From Dyadobacter sp. Leaf189 (lineage in GTDB: Bacteria > Bacteroidota > Bacteroidia > Cytophagales > Spirosomataceae), in contig NZ_LMPS01000007.1 in assembly GCF_001424405.1 (NCBI RefSeq), positions 248,268 to 312,267 on the forward strand: a DNA stretch of 64,000 bases, written 5' to 3'. The notes beneath the pieces are model-generated. The model made no database searches. It was not told the origin of the DNA and saw nothing but the letters and a program-made list of their open reading frames with translations. Numbering within the stretch: position 1 is the stretch's first letter; every line of letters starts with the position of its first letter. A program made the translations under genes and the position numbers. Below, one piece after another: positions 8,793-16,630 of the stretch.

Positions 8793-9587
8793 ATGTTAAA
8801 AGTTCTTAAATCAGTAATTGCTGCAAGTTTCCTGCTGGCAAGTCTTGCTTTCGTATTTCAACAGGAACCTGCGGCTTCCAAATCAAGTAGAGTAAATACA
8901 GTGGTGATTGATGCGGGTCACGGAGGAAAAGACCCGGGAACAAGAGGACGTAACACGAAGGAGAAAGATGTTGCATTGAGCGTCGCGCTGGAACTGGGCC
9001 GGAAGATCAAGGATGCAACGCCGGATGTGAAAGTACTCTACACCAGGTCCACTGACGTTTTTATCGAATTGGGCGAGCGTTCCGCATTTGCTAACCGCAA
9101 CAACGCCGATCTTTTTATCTCCATTCACTGCAATGCAACCCCACGGTCCAAAACGGTCCACGGTACCGAAACCTTCGTCATGGGTTTGCACAAAACAGAA
9201 GGTAACCTCGAAGTAGCGAAAAGGGAGAACTCGGTAATTTTGCAGGAAACCAACTACAAACAGAAATACAAGGGTTTTGACCCTAACTCTCCGCTAGCCC
9301 ATATAATGCTGGCCAACTACCAGAGCGCTTTCATTTCCAGTAGCTTGCGCCTTGCCGACCTGATCGAGAAAAAATTCCAGTCTGTATCTGACCGCGAAAG
9401 CCGGGGAGTTAAGCAGGCGGGATTTCTTGTTTTGTGGCGCTGCGCTATGCCCAGTGTGCTGATCGAAACAGGCTTTTTGTCCTCACCTGATGAAGAGGAT
9501 TACCTCAGCTCGAAGGACGGACAAGAGGAAGTAGCCGAGTCGATCCACCAGGCATTTATGGCGTATAAAAAAGATATGGACCGTTAA
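8793..9587 (+). CDS. N-acetylmuramoyl-L-alanine amidase (Amidase_3, AmiC-like)
   Basis: 264 aa. Signal peptide at about residues 1-22, then a single Amidase_3 catalytic domain. Zinc ligands and catalytic residues are visible: His43 in DAGHGGKDPGTRG, Glu57 in KEKDVAL, His112 in FISIHCNA and Glu225 in VLIETGFLSS. The enzyme cuts the bond between MurNAc and L-alanine in peptidoglycan, in the periplasm, usually for daughter-cell separation. There is no AMIN or SPOR targeting domain; the protein is essentially the bare catalytic domain, and many regulated homologues need a partner such as an EnvC-like activator (none nearby). The MCE-family gene follows at 133 bp. Confidence 0.93.
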   Translation: MLKVLKSVIAASFLLASLAFVFQQEPAASKSSRVNTVVIDAGHGGKDPGTRGRNTKEKDVALSVALELGRKIKDATPDVKVLYTRSTDVFIELGERSAFANRNNADLFISIHCNATPRSKTVHGTETFVMGLHKTEGNLEVAKRENSVILQETNYKQKYKGFDPNSPLAHIMLANYQSAFISSSLRLADLIEKKFQSVSDRESRGVKQAGFLVLWRCAMPSVLIETGFLSSPDEEDYLSSKDGQEEVAESIHQAFMAYKKDMDR

Positions 9588-9604
9588 GTAACCGGCTCGC
9601 CGAT

Positions 9605-9629
9605 GTTTTGAATTGTCAAAACAATTTTT
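9605..9629 (+). terminator. Weak hairpin after the amidase gene
   Basis: A 7-bp perfect stem (9605-9611 with 9616-9622), a 4-base loop and a short T run (9625-9629). It is A/T-rich and therefore weak; it may only attenuate transcription into the MCE gene. Confidence 0.35.
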
Positions 9630-9719
9630 GATAATTTGATGTTTGACCTTTAAGCAACCGATTTAAACTTAGTACTGCCCATACCTGCCCGCTGATTGAT
9701 GCAGGAAATTATTTAGTCC

Positions 9720-10685
9720 ATGAAATTATCAAGAGAAGCAAAAGTTGGAATAATGGCAATTGCCGCAATGGTGATGCTGTATTTCGGCTTCCATATCCTC
9801 AAAGGTTCCGACGTTTTCTCAAGAACCAAGCAGTATTATGTGATTTATGACAATATCGATGGCCTCACGGCCTCTAACCCGGTGCTCCTCAATGGACTGA
9901 ATATTGGTCGGGTGCGGGAGATCAGGTTGTTGCAGGACCGTCAAAATCAACTGCTGGTTTCACTGGATATTCAAAAAGGCATTGACGTCCCGGGTGGAAG
10001 TGCTGCCATTCTCGCGGACGGCGGTTTGCTTGGCGGGAAAGTAATCCATTTGTCAGCTGGTACCGGAGCTCCAATGCAGGATGGGGACACACTTCTGGCC
10101 AAAAAGGAGGCAGGTATTACAACCGTTTTGCAGCAACAGGCATTGCCGCTTGTAACCCACGCCGACTCGCTGATCAAAAACCTGAACCAGGTAGTGGCGG
10201 GTTTTGAAGAAACGGGACTTATCTTAAATCAGGTACTTAAAAACTACAATCAGACAGGCAGCAGCCTGCAGGGATTGTTAACTGAAAACCGCACCAATCT
10301 GCTCGCACTTACTTCCAATCTCAATAAGCTTTCAACTTCCCTGGTAGAAACTGAAAAGGAGATCAAGCCGCTTCTGACCAAAACGGGCACGTTGGCCGAT
10401 TCCCTGAATGCATTGCAGCTTGGAGAAACAGTCCGCAATGCAAACCGCACGATCGGCGAGCTGCATAACCTGCTCGCAAGTGTCGAGTCGGGAAAAGGTA
10501 CCGCGGGTAAGCTGATCAAGGATGAGACACTTTACACAAATATCGACAGGACGATCGTGAGCCTTAACAAGTTGCTGACCAACCTGAGAGAACATCCCAA
10601 ACGATATATCAACATTTCGGTTTTTGGCAAAAAGGACAAAGGCCCGTCTGAATCCCCGCTGGATACCGCGACGGTGATCAAATAG
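9720..10685 (+). CDS. MlaD/MCE-family lipid transport protein
   Basis: 321 aa. One N-terminal membrane anchor (about residues 9-28) is followed by a single MCE domain (about 36-115: YYVIYDNIDGLTASNPVLLN, GLNIGRVREI, ADGGLLGGKVIHL) and then a long, mainly helical tail with Asn/Leu/Thr-rich heptads. MCE proteins form hexameric rings in the periplasm that carry phospholipids between membranes with an ABC transporter (MlaFE). No mlaE or mlaF gene is in the window, so the transporter must lie elsewhere. In Bacteroidota this gene often follows an amidase gene, as here. The extended helical C-terminus may form a tube, as proposed for other MCE proteins; that is inference. Confidence 0.87.
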   Translation: MKLSREAKVGIMAIAAMVMLYFGFHILKGSDVFSRTKQYYVIYDNIDGLTASNPVLLNGLNIGRVREIRLLQDRQNQLLVSLDIQKGIDVPGGSAAILADGGLLGGKVIHLSAGTGAPMQDGDTLLAKKEAGITTVLQQQALPLVTHADSLIKNLNQVVAGFEETGLILNQVLKNYNQTGSSLQGLLTENRTNLLALTSNLNKLSTSLVETEKEIKPLLTKTGTLADSLNALQLGETVRNANRTIGELHNLLASVESGKGTAGKLIKDETLYTNIDRTIVSLNKLLTNLREHPKRYINISVFGKKDKGPSESPLDTATVIK

Positions 10686-10709
10686 AAAAGTAATTTCTCA
10701 ATAAGTGTG

Positions 10710-10740
10710 AAAGTCGTTTGCTTGCGGGTAAACGACTTTT
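10710..10740 (+). terminator. Intrinsic terminator of the MCE gene
   Basis: A perfect 10-bp stem (10710-10719 with 10730-10739), a 10-base loop and a T-rich tail, starting 25 bp after the stop codon. Confidence 0.85.
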
Positions 10741-10774
10741 TATTTTGTGAAACAATCCACACTTGATCTGCCTT

Positions 10775-12388
10775 ATGACTACACAGGAAAGTCTCCCGCA
10801 ATTGCTGCAAATACTCCATCAGAAATATGATCAGGTAAAACTGGGCGGCGGAATCAAGAAGATCGAAGCGCAGCATAAAAAAGGAAAGCTCACTGCCCGC
10901 GAAAGGATTGATTATCTTATTGATCCGGAATCACACTTCGTGGAGATTGGTGCATTCGTAGCAGATAATATGTACGCCGAGGAGGGCGGCTGCCCCTCAG
11001 GCGGCGTGGTGACGGGTATTGGGATAGTCTCAGGAAAACAATGCATGATCGTAGCCAACGACGCGACTGTCAAAGCAGGCGCCTGGTTCCCGATTGCAGC
11101 CAAGAAAAACCTGCGTGCACAGGAAATTGCAATGGAAAACCGCTTACCTGTGATCTATCTGGTAGATAGCGCCGGCGTTTATCTTCCTATGCAGGCAGAG
11201 GTATTCGCTGATAAAGAGCATTTCGGGCGGATTTTCAGGAACAATGCCCAAATGTCTGCAATGGGAATTGTACAGCTCTCGGCGATTATGGGAAGCTGTG
11301 TCGCAGGCGGCGCGTACCTGCCGATTATGTCCGACGAAGCCTTTATTGTGGAAGGTACCGGGTCTGTTTTTCTGGCAGGGCCCTATCTTGTAAAATCATC
11401 CATTGGGGAAGATGTAGATGCCGAAGTACTTGGCGGTGCAGCCATGCATTGCGAGATCTCCGGAGTAACTGACAACAAGTTTCCAGACGATAAATCGTGC
11501 CTGGACGCAATCCGGAGGCATATTGATAAGATCGGAAGGCCACTTTCGGCCGGATTTGACCGGAAACCTGCAACAGTTCCAGGCCGCAACCCCGAAGAAA
11601 TATACAACCTGCTTCCTGTCGACAGGCTAAAACCGTACGATGTACTTCCTATTCTGGAATGTATCGTGGACGGCTCCGAGCTGGACGAATACAAACCCGA
11701 TTACGGCAAGACATTGATCTGCGCTTACGCCCGGATTGACGGCTGGGCAGTGGGGATAGTGGCCAATCAGCGGAAAATGGTGAAGTCAGGAAAGGGTGAA
11801 ATGCAAATGGGCGGCGTCATCTACGGAGAGTCTGCCGATAAGGCGGCGCGGTTTATCATGAACTGCAACCAGAAAAAGATCCCGCTGATCTTCTTCCACG
11901 ACGTAACCGGATTTATGGTAGGCAGCCGGGCTGAGCAGGGTGGTATCATCAAAGACGGGGCCAAAATGGTAAATGCGGTAGCCAATTCTGTAGTGCCGAA
12001 GTTTACCTTCATTATCGGTAACTCTTATGGGGCGGGAAATTATGCAATGTGTGGAAAGGCATATGATCCCCGACTGATTTTTGCGTGGCCAACAGCACAA
12101 ATGGCCGTTATGAGTGGCGCTACTGCGGCCAAAACATTGTTACAGGTGCAAACAGCCACATTAAAAGCAAAAGGAGAAGTGATCACACCTGAGCAGGAAG
12201 AGAAATTGCTTCGGGAAATCACCGATCGCTACAACGAGGAGCTGTCTCCCTACTATGCTGCCGCGCGGCTTTGGGTTGACGGAATTATAGATCCTGTGCA
12301 GACGAGGACAATCATTTCAGCAGGGATACAGGCCGCCGACCAGGCGCCGATCGAAAAACCCTTCAATGTTGGAATTATGCAGGTTTAA
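10775..12388 (+). CDS. Acyl-CoA carboxylase, carboxyltransferase subunit (methylcrotonyl-CoA carboxylase beta-like)
   Basis: 537 aa from ATG 10775 (the open frame reaches TTG 10763). Both halves of the biotin-dependent carboxyltransferase fold are present. The N-half has KLTARERIDYLIDP and PVIYLVDSAGVYLPMQ; the C-half has IPLIFFHDVTGFMVG and GNSYGAGNYAMCGKAYDPR. The segment GSVFLAGPYLVKSSIGE with ADVLGGA-like context resembles methylcrotonyl-CoA carboxylase beta (leucine breakdown) more than propionyl-CoA carboxylase. It would transfer CO2 from carboxybiotin to an acyl-CoA. No biotin-carrying alpha subunit is nearby. The substrate is inferred from motif likeness only. Confidence 0.87.
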   Translation: MTTQESLPQLLQILHQKYDQVKLGGGIKKIEAQHKKGKLTARERIDYLIDPESHFVEIGAFVADNMYAEEGGCPSGGVVTGIGIVSGKQCMIVANDATVKAGAWFPIAAKKNLRAQEIAMENRLPVIYLVDSAGVYLPMQAEVFADKEHFGRIFRNNAQMSAMGIVQLSAIMGSCVAGGAYLPIMSDEAFIVEGTGSVFLAGPYLVKSSIGEDVDAEVLGGAAMHCEISGVTDNKFPDDKSCLDAIRRHIDKIGRPLSAGFDRKPATVPGRNPEEIYNLLPVDRLKPYDVLPILECIVDGSELDEYKPDYGKTLICAYARIDGWAVGIVANQRKMVKSGKGEMQMGGVIYGESADKAARFIMNCNQKKIPLIFFHDVTGFMVGSRAEQGGIIKDGAKMVNAVANSVVPKFTFIIGNSYGAGNYAMCGKAYDPRLIFAWPTAQMAVMSGATAAKTLLQVQTATLKAKGEVITPEQEEKLLREITDRYNEELSPYYAAARLWVDGIIDPVQTRTIISAGIQAADQAPIEKPFNVGIMQV

Positions 12389-12430
12389 ATCGCATTCATT
12401 AAGTATTCATATCCACATTTCAATTGTATT

Positions 12431-13309
12431 ATGGCTGAACAAATTGCATTTCTTGGTCTTGGTAACCTGGGAGCACCAATAGCAGAAAGATTGATGGATT
12501 CGGGTTTTGAGCTGACAGTCTGGAACCGAACCAGCTCGAAAGCAGAGCCACTCGCCAAATCGGGAGCGAAAGTGGCAGATAGCCCGGTAGAAGCGATTCT
12601 TCCCGGCGGAATTGTATTTTCTGTACTTGCAGATGACAATGCGGTGGAAACGACATTTTCTGAGGAGCTGCTGGCAAAGTTGGGCGAAGGTGCACTGCAT
12701 GTTTCGATGAGTACGATCTCACCCGATTGTTCGCGGAAACTGGCCGAGACACACAAAAGGCACGGTGTAAGCTACGTAGCGGCACCGATTTTCGCGCGTC
12801 CTGATGCGGTACGTTCGGGAATGGGCAATATTGTAATTTCGGGAGAAGCTTCGGCGCGGGAGCGGGTGAAACCTTTGGTGCAAAACTTTGTAAAAGGTGT
12901 TTTCGACTTCGGGGATGATCCGGGCGCCGCTAACGTGATCAAGCTTTGCGGAAACTTCATGATTGCTGCAAGCCTTGAAATGATGGCAGAAGCATTTACA
13001 CTGGCTGAAAAAAGCGGCATTCCGCGCCAGAACATCTATGAAATGCTCACATCCACCTTGTTTGCCGCACCGATTTTTCAAAATTATGGTAAGATGGTGG
13101 CACAGCATACCTACGAGCCGGTACTGTTCAGTCTTCCACTTGGCTTGAAAGATATTAACCTTACGTTACAGGCTTCGGCCAAGGTAAATGCACCCATGCC
13201 GCTCGCTGATCTGGTCAAAAACCGTTTTGTATCCGCATTGGCGAAAGGCCGGTCTAAACTGGATTGGGTAGCTCTGGCAAAAGGCGCTTCCGACGATGCC
13301 GGACTTTAA
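12431..13309 (+). CDS. NAD(P)-dependent beta-hydroxyacid dehydrogenase family protein
   Basis: 292 aa. Rossmann motif GLGNLGAPIAERL at residues 9-21, then WNRTSSKAE, which suggests NADP(H) preference because of the Arg/Ser pair. The substrate motif is altered to MSTISPDCSRKLAE. Catalytic Lys171 lies in VIKLCGNFM. This is the GLYR/3-hydroxyisobutyrate dehydrogenase superfamily, which interconverts 3-hydroxy acids and semialdehydes or 2-oxo acids. Lying 42 bp after an acyl-CoA carboxylase gene suggests a link with branched-chain amino-acid breakdown, but the glyoxylate-reductase and imine-reductase branches look similar. The strong terminator after it closes the transcription unit. Confidence 0.85.
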   Translation: MAEQIAFLGLGNLGAPIAERLMDSGFELTVWNRTSSKAEPLAKSGAKVADSPVEAILPGGIVFSVLADDNAVETTFSEELLAKLGEGALHVSMSTISPDCSRKLAETHKRHGVSYVAAPIFARPDAVRSGMGNIVISGEASARERVKPLVQNFVKGVFDFGDDPGAANVIKLCGNFMIAASLEMMAEAFTLAEKSGIPRQNIYEMLTSTLFAAPIFQNYGKMVAQHTYEPVLFSLPLGLKDINLTLQASAKVNAPMPLADLVKNRFVSALAKGRSKLDWVALAKGASDDAGL

Positions 13310-13320
13310 CGAAATACGCT

Positions 13321-13363
13321 TTAAGACAAAAAAAGCTGCTCAATGCAGCTTTTTTTGTCTTAA
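13321..13363. terminator. Strong bidirectional terminator
   Basis: A perfect 19-bp inverted repeat (13321-13339 with 13345-13363) around a 5-base loop, with seven A's on the left and seven T's on the right of the G/C core. It ends the dehydrogenase gene (plus) and the coiled-coil gene (minus). Confidence 0.9.
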
Positions 13364-13376
13364 AGGAAGTATGAGA

Positions 13377-13661
13377 TTACTCTCTGATTTCCATTAACAT
13401 CTCATCAGTAATGTTGTTTTTCTCTTTGAAATCCGAAACGGTTTCCGTGAAAGAATTATGGAGTGTTTCCACATTTTCCAGGTTTTTGTAAGCACCGTCA
13501 TAAATCTCGTTGAGTGATTTATCAAGGTCCTGAATGTTCAGGTTCATATTCTCTGTTTCAATCTGTCCGATCTTTTTAATAACGGCAGTTTCACTGTTTT
13601 TCAAATCTTCAATTTCACGGAGAATCTTCTCCATGGATTTAAACTTTTCGATCTTATCCAT
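13377..13661 (-). CDS. Small hypothetical coiled-coil protein
   Basis: 94 aa, highly charged and helical throughout (MDKIEKFKSMEKILREIEDL at the start), with heptad-like Leu/Ile/Met spacing and many Lys/Glu, no signal peptide and no Cys. I do not recognise the family. It starts with ATG, fills the gap between two plus-strand genes and uses the bidirectional terminator at 13321-13363, which supports a real gene. A cytoplasmic coiled-coil is all that can be inferred. Confidence 0.6.
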   Translation of the reverse strand: MDKIEKFKSMEKILREIEDLKNSETAVIKKIGQIETENMNLNIQDLDKSLNEIYDGAYKNLENVETLHNSFTETVSDFKEKNNITDEMLMEIRE

Positions 13662-13757
13662 AAGTTCTTAGCTTGTTTTTAGAAACAGTACACTCAAATA
13701 TCATACCATGGAGCCGGCGAATGCGGTAAATTCCGCGCGATCTCAACTTTATCGGTT

Positions 13758-15698
13758 ATGGTAAAAAAATATGCAAAGTGGCTCTTTATAGGTGTTTTGA
13801 CGCTTGCGACGCACATTATCGTCGCACAACAAGCCGAGAAAAGCACTTCCTGGAAAGGATTTGAAAAGGTAACAATCACATTTGAGAACCGCGAAGCCTG
13901 GTATGTAAAGCCGATTAAGGAAATACCGGGCAAACCGTGGGTTTGGCGGGCACATTTCCCCACCTGGCATACCGAAATGGATAGTATCCTGCTGTCGCGC
14001 GGGTTTCACATTGCTTATGTAAATACCAACGATCTCTTTGCTCATCCCAAAGCGATGCAGGTGTGGGATGCTTTTTACGATTACCTGGTCAAAGAAAAGC
14101 AGTTTGCTCCCAAAGTAGCATTGGAGGGAGTTAGCCGCGGAGGCTTGTATGTGTATGGTTGGGCAAAAAGGAACCCCGACAAGGTAAGCTGCATATACGC
14201 CGAGGCACCGGTATGTGATCCCGGAAGCTGGCCGGGAGGTAAAGGAAAAGGTGCCGGTTCGGAAAAGGATTGGGCTGAGTGGCTCAAACTCTTTGAAAAG
14301 AATGAGGAAGAAGCAGCCAAATTCACTGATATCCCATTAAATGATCTTGCCGGATTAGCGGCCTACAAAGTACCGGTAGTTCATGTGATTGGTTTAAACG
14401 ACAAGCTGGTTCCTCCTTCCGAAAACAGCGATTTGCTTATCAAAAATTACCAGCAACTCGGCGGTCCTAGTGTCGTTTACCCGATGACACGCGGTGAGCA
14501 GACCCTGGAAGGGCACCATTTCCCAATCGAGCACCCCGAATTTTTCGCCAATTTCATCGAGCAGAACAGTGTTCCGGTAACAAAGCCGCTTTCGCATGAA
14601 CCTTACATGGAGGTTAATGCGGGATTGGGAAATGCGTTTGAAAAATTTAAGACAACTAAAAAAGGTACCGTCGCGTTTCTAGGCGGCTCGATTACGCACA
14701 ACCCCGGCTGGCGGAACAAGACCTCGCAATATCTGCAGGAACGTTTTCCCGACACTGAATTTACATTTATTACGGCAGGTATCCCGTCACTGGGAAGTAC
14801 CCCGCACGCATTCCGGTTCAGCCGCGATGTTTTAGCCAAAGGCACCCCCGATCTGCTGTTCCTTGAATCGGCAGTCAATGATCGTGGAAATGGATTTAGT
14901 GAAAAAGCGCAGGTTCGTGCGCTGGAAGGGATTGTCAGACAAATGCATACTGCAAATCCCAAAGCAAATATCGTGTTAATGGCTTTCGCGGAACCACTGA
15001 AAAACGCCGATTATGAAAAAGGTAAGGAGCCTAAGGAAGTGGCCGTGCATCAGCGCATTGCCAAGTATTATGGCGCTTCATATATTAATCTTGCCAAAGA
15101 AGTTTACGACCGGATTAAAGCAGGAGAGTTTTCTTGGGAGTACGATTTCAAGGATTTACATCCGTCCCCATTTGGACAGGAAATCTATTTTCAGACGATA
15201 AAGGAGCTGTTAAAGAAAGATTTCGCCGCCGCAGAAGCAACGACCCAATTCCCAAATGCAATTGATAAATTCTCCTACGAAAAGGCAGGTTATCATTCCA
15301 TCGAAGAAGCTAAAAACCTTAAAGGGTTTGCATTGGATCCAAGCTGGAAGCCGGCAACAAAACTGTCTACCCGCGGAGGTTTTGTGAATGTACCAATGCT
15401 TGTTGGCGAAACTGCAAATGCTTCATTCGAGCTTTCGTTTAAAGGTCGGGGAGTTGGGATCGCGATCATTTCCGGTCCGGATGCGGGGATCATTTCCTAT
15501 TCTATCGACGGCAAGAAGCCGAAAACGATGGATTTGTTTACAAGGTGGAGTACGCAGCTGCATTTACCCTGGTACCTCATGCTAGACGACGAGTTATCTT
15601 CCGGCAAACACAAGTTGAAACTGACAATATCTTCTGAAAAGAACAAAGAAAGCGCTGGTACCGCCTGCCGGATCGTGCATTTCCTGGTTGCGGAATAA
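13758..15698 (+). CDS. Secreted two-domain hydrolase: alpha/beta hydrolase fused to SGNH/GDSL esterase
   Basis: 646 aa. A signal peptide (about residues 1-23, ending VAQ) is followed by two separate hydrolase domains. Domain 1 (about 35-270) is an alpha/beta hydrolase with nucleophile Ser126 in GVSRGG, a likely acid Asp215 in IGLNDKLVPP and His253/254 in EGHHFPIEH. Domain 2 (about 300-485) is an SGNH hydrolase with Ser311 in FLGGSITHNPG, Asn374 in SAVNDRG and the Asp466/His468 pair in DLHPSPFGQ. The last ~150 residues look beta-rich, possibly an accessory sandwich domain. Both domains have complete catalytic residues. A role in removing acyl groups or cutting esters on a polysaccharide, in the periplasm or outside the cell, is likely; the substrate is unknown. 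No carbohydrate locus adjoins it. Confidence 0.82.
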   Translation: MVKKYAKWLFIGVLTLATHIIVAQQAEKSTSWKGFEKVTITFENREAWYVKPIKEIPGKPWVWRAHFPTWHTEMDSILLSRGFHIAYVNTNDLFAHPKAMQVWDAFYDYLVKEKQFAPKVALEGVSRGGLYVYGWAKRNPDKVSCIYAEAPVCDPGSWPGGKGKGAGSEKDWAEWLKLFEKNEEEAAKFTDIPLNDLAGLAAYKVPVVHVIGLNDKLVPPSENSDLLIKNYQQLGGPSVVYPMTRGEQTLEGHHFPIEHPEFFANFIEQNSVPVTKPLSHEPYMEVNAGLGNAFEKFKTTKKGTVAFLGGSITHNPGWRNKTSQYLQERFPDTEFTFITAGIPSLGSTPHAFRFSRDVLAKGTPDLLFLESAVNDRGNGFSEKAQVRALEGIVRQMHTANPKANIVLMAFAEPLKNADYEKGKEPKEVAVHQRIAKYYGASYINLAKEVYDRIKAGEFSWEYDFKDLHPSPFGQEIYFQTIKELLKKDFAAAEATTQFPNAIDKFSYEKAGYHSIEEAKNLKGFALDPSWKPATKLSTRGGFVNVPMLVGETANASFELSFKGRGVGIAIISGPDAGIISYSIDGKKPKTMDLFTRWSTQLHLPWYLMLDDELSSGKHKLKLTISSEKNKESAGTACRIVHFLVAE

Positions 15699-15743
15699 AG
15701 GTTATTTTTGGGGAGTTGTTTTAACACACTATCCCCTGAACTT

Positions 15744-16007
15744 ATGCCAGAGATCTCCCGTTTTTTCGGAATTGTAATTTTCATGTATTTCAAAGACCAC
15801 CTGCCTCCGCATTTTCATGCGGAGTATGCAGGGCAGGAAGCGCAGTTCTCGATTGAGACGGGTAATGTAATAGCAGGAGATTTTCCTCGTAAACAAACTC
15901 GTCTCGTTCAGGCTTGGGTTGAACTTTATCGTGAAGAGTTGTATCTTAACTATTTCGAATCTCAGAAAGACGATGCTCGATTCAGGAAAATTAGACCGCT
16001 GCAATAA
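15744..16007 (+). CDS. DUF4160 domain protein
   Basis: 87 aa from ATG 15744. The start MPEISRFFGIVIFMYF, then DHLPPHFHAEYAGQEA, is diagnostic of DUF4160. An open frame reaches TTG 15708, but the family begins with MPxIxxFxG. DUF4160 genes are commonly followed by DUF2442 genes, as here; the pair is often listed as toxin-antitoxin-like, though I know of no firm biochemical proof. It overlaps the next gene by one base (TAATG), so translation is probably coupled. Confidence 0.85.
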   Translation: MPEISRFFGIVIFMYFKDHLPPHFHAEYAGQEAQFSIETGNVIAGDFPRKQTRLVQAWVELYREELYLNYFESQKDDARFRKIRPLQ

Positions 16008-16303
16008 TGAATCCCAGAGTTAAAAAAATCATTTCAGTCAAACCTTTCGTTATTACGGCTCTGTGGTCGGATAACCAAATGCGTATGATTGATTTTGGCG
16101 TTTTTCTTGCGGAGTACTTTCAGAAAGAGGATACTGTTTTCTTTAAAATCTTACAACCTGAAACATTCAGCAAAGCCAAGTCTGACGGAAGGACAATCTA
16201 TTGGGATAATGTGACTGAAATGCTGGATTATGATGGAAAGCCAATTCCCGCTCCACTCGACTTCGATCCTGATGTACTGTTCGACCTGTCGCAACTGGTT
16301 TGA
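16007..16303 (+). CDS. DUF2442 domain protein
   Basis: 98 aa. The family pattern is visible: KKIISVKPFVITALWSDN, RMIDFGVFLA, and a late DGRTIYWDNVTEML followed by FDPDVLFD near the C-terminus. DUF2442 proteins are small alpha/beta proteins with an N-terminal strand pair that resembles MazE/NtrC-N folds in some members. The start overlaps the stop of the DUF4160 gene by one base. Expression with its partner is clear; function is not established. Confidence 0.83.
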   Translation: MNPRVKKIISVKPFVITALWSDNQMRMIDFGVFLAEYFQKEDTVFFKILQPETFSKAKSDGRTIYWDNVTEMLDYDGKPIPAPLDFDPDVLFDLSQLV

Positions 16304-16390
16304 CGGTGTTACGGTGTAGACTTTTTTGATTTGTTTTAGTCACGCAGATTTGAAAGCGTCTTAATTTAATTAATGCTAAACTGGTAAAGT

Positions 16391-16630
16391 ATGAGTCAAA
16401 ACGATCTTAAATCCAGCCTGCATGCATTGATAGATTTTATCGACGATACCGCAGTTTTGCAGGCGTATCTTATTCTGCTTTCTCGCGAGGCCAAATCGCA
16501 AGAAGATTTCTGGGAAGGTCTTGACGATAAAACAAAAGCAGCGATCGGGGAAGGATTATCTGATTTCGATTCTGGAAAACATTCTAATTTCTTTGATCAT
16601 ATGAAAGCTTTTACTTCCCAGTCTGCGTAG
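16391..16630 (+). CDS. Small antitoxin-like protein without a visible toxin
   Basis: 79 aa. The layout is that of Bacteroidota antitoxins paired with RelE/ParE toxins: an N-terminal helix pair (LKSSLHALIDFIDDTAVLQA), a middle LILLSREAKSQEDFWEGL and the typical DDKTKAAIGEGLSDFDSG with an acidic/His tail. In such pairs the toxin gene follows directly. Here the next gene is an unrelated enzyme on the opposite strand, and the two coding ends overlap by 20 bp (16611-16630). So this is either an orphan antitoxin, a remnant, or a member of the DUF4160/DUF2442 cassette 87 bp upstream. The assignment rests on pattern only. Confidence 0.6.
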   Translation: MSQNDLKSSLHALIDFIDDTAVLQAYLILLSREAKSQEDFWEGLDDKTKAAIGEGLSDFDSGKHSNFFDHMKAFTSQSA

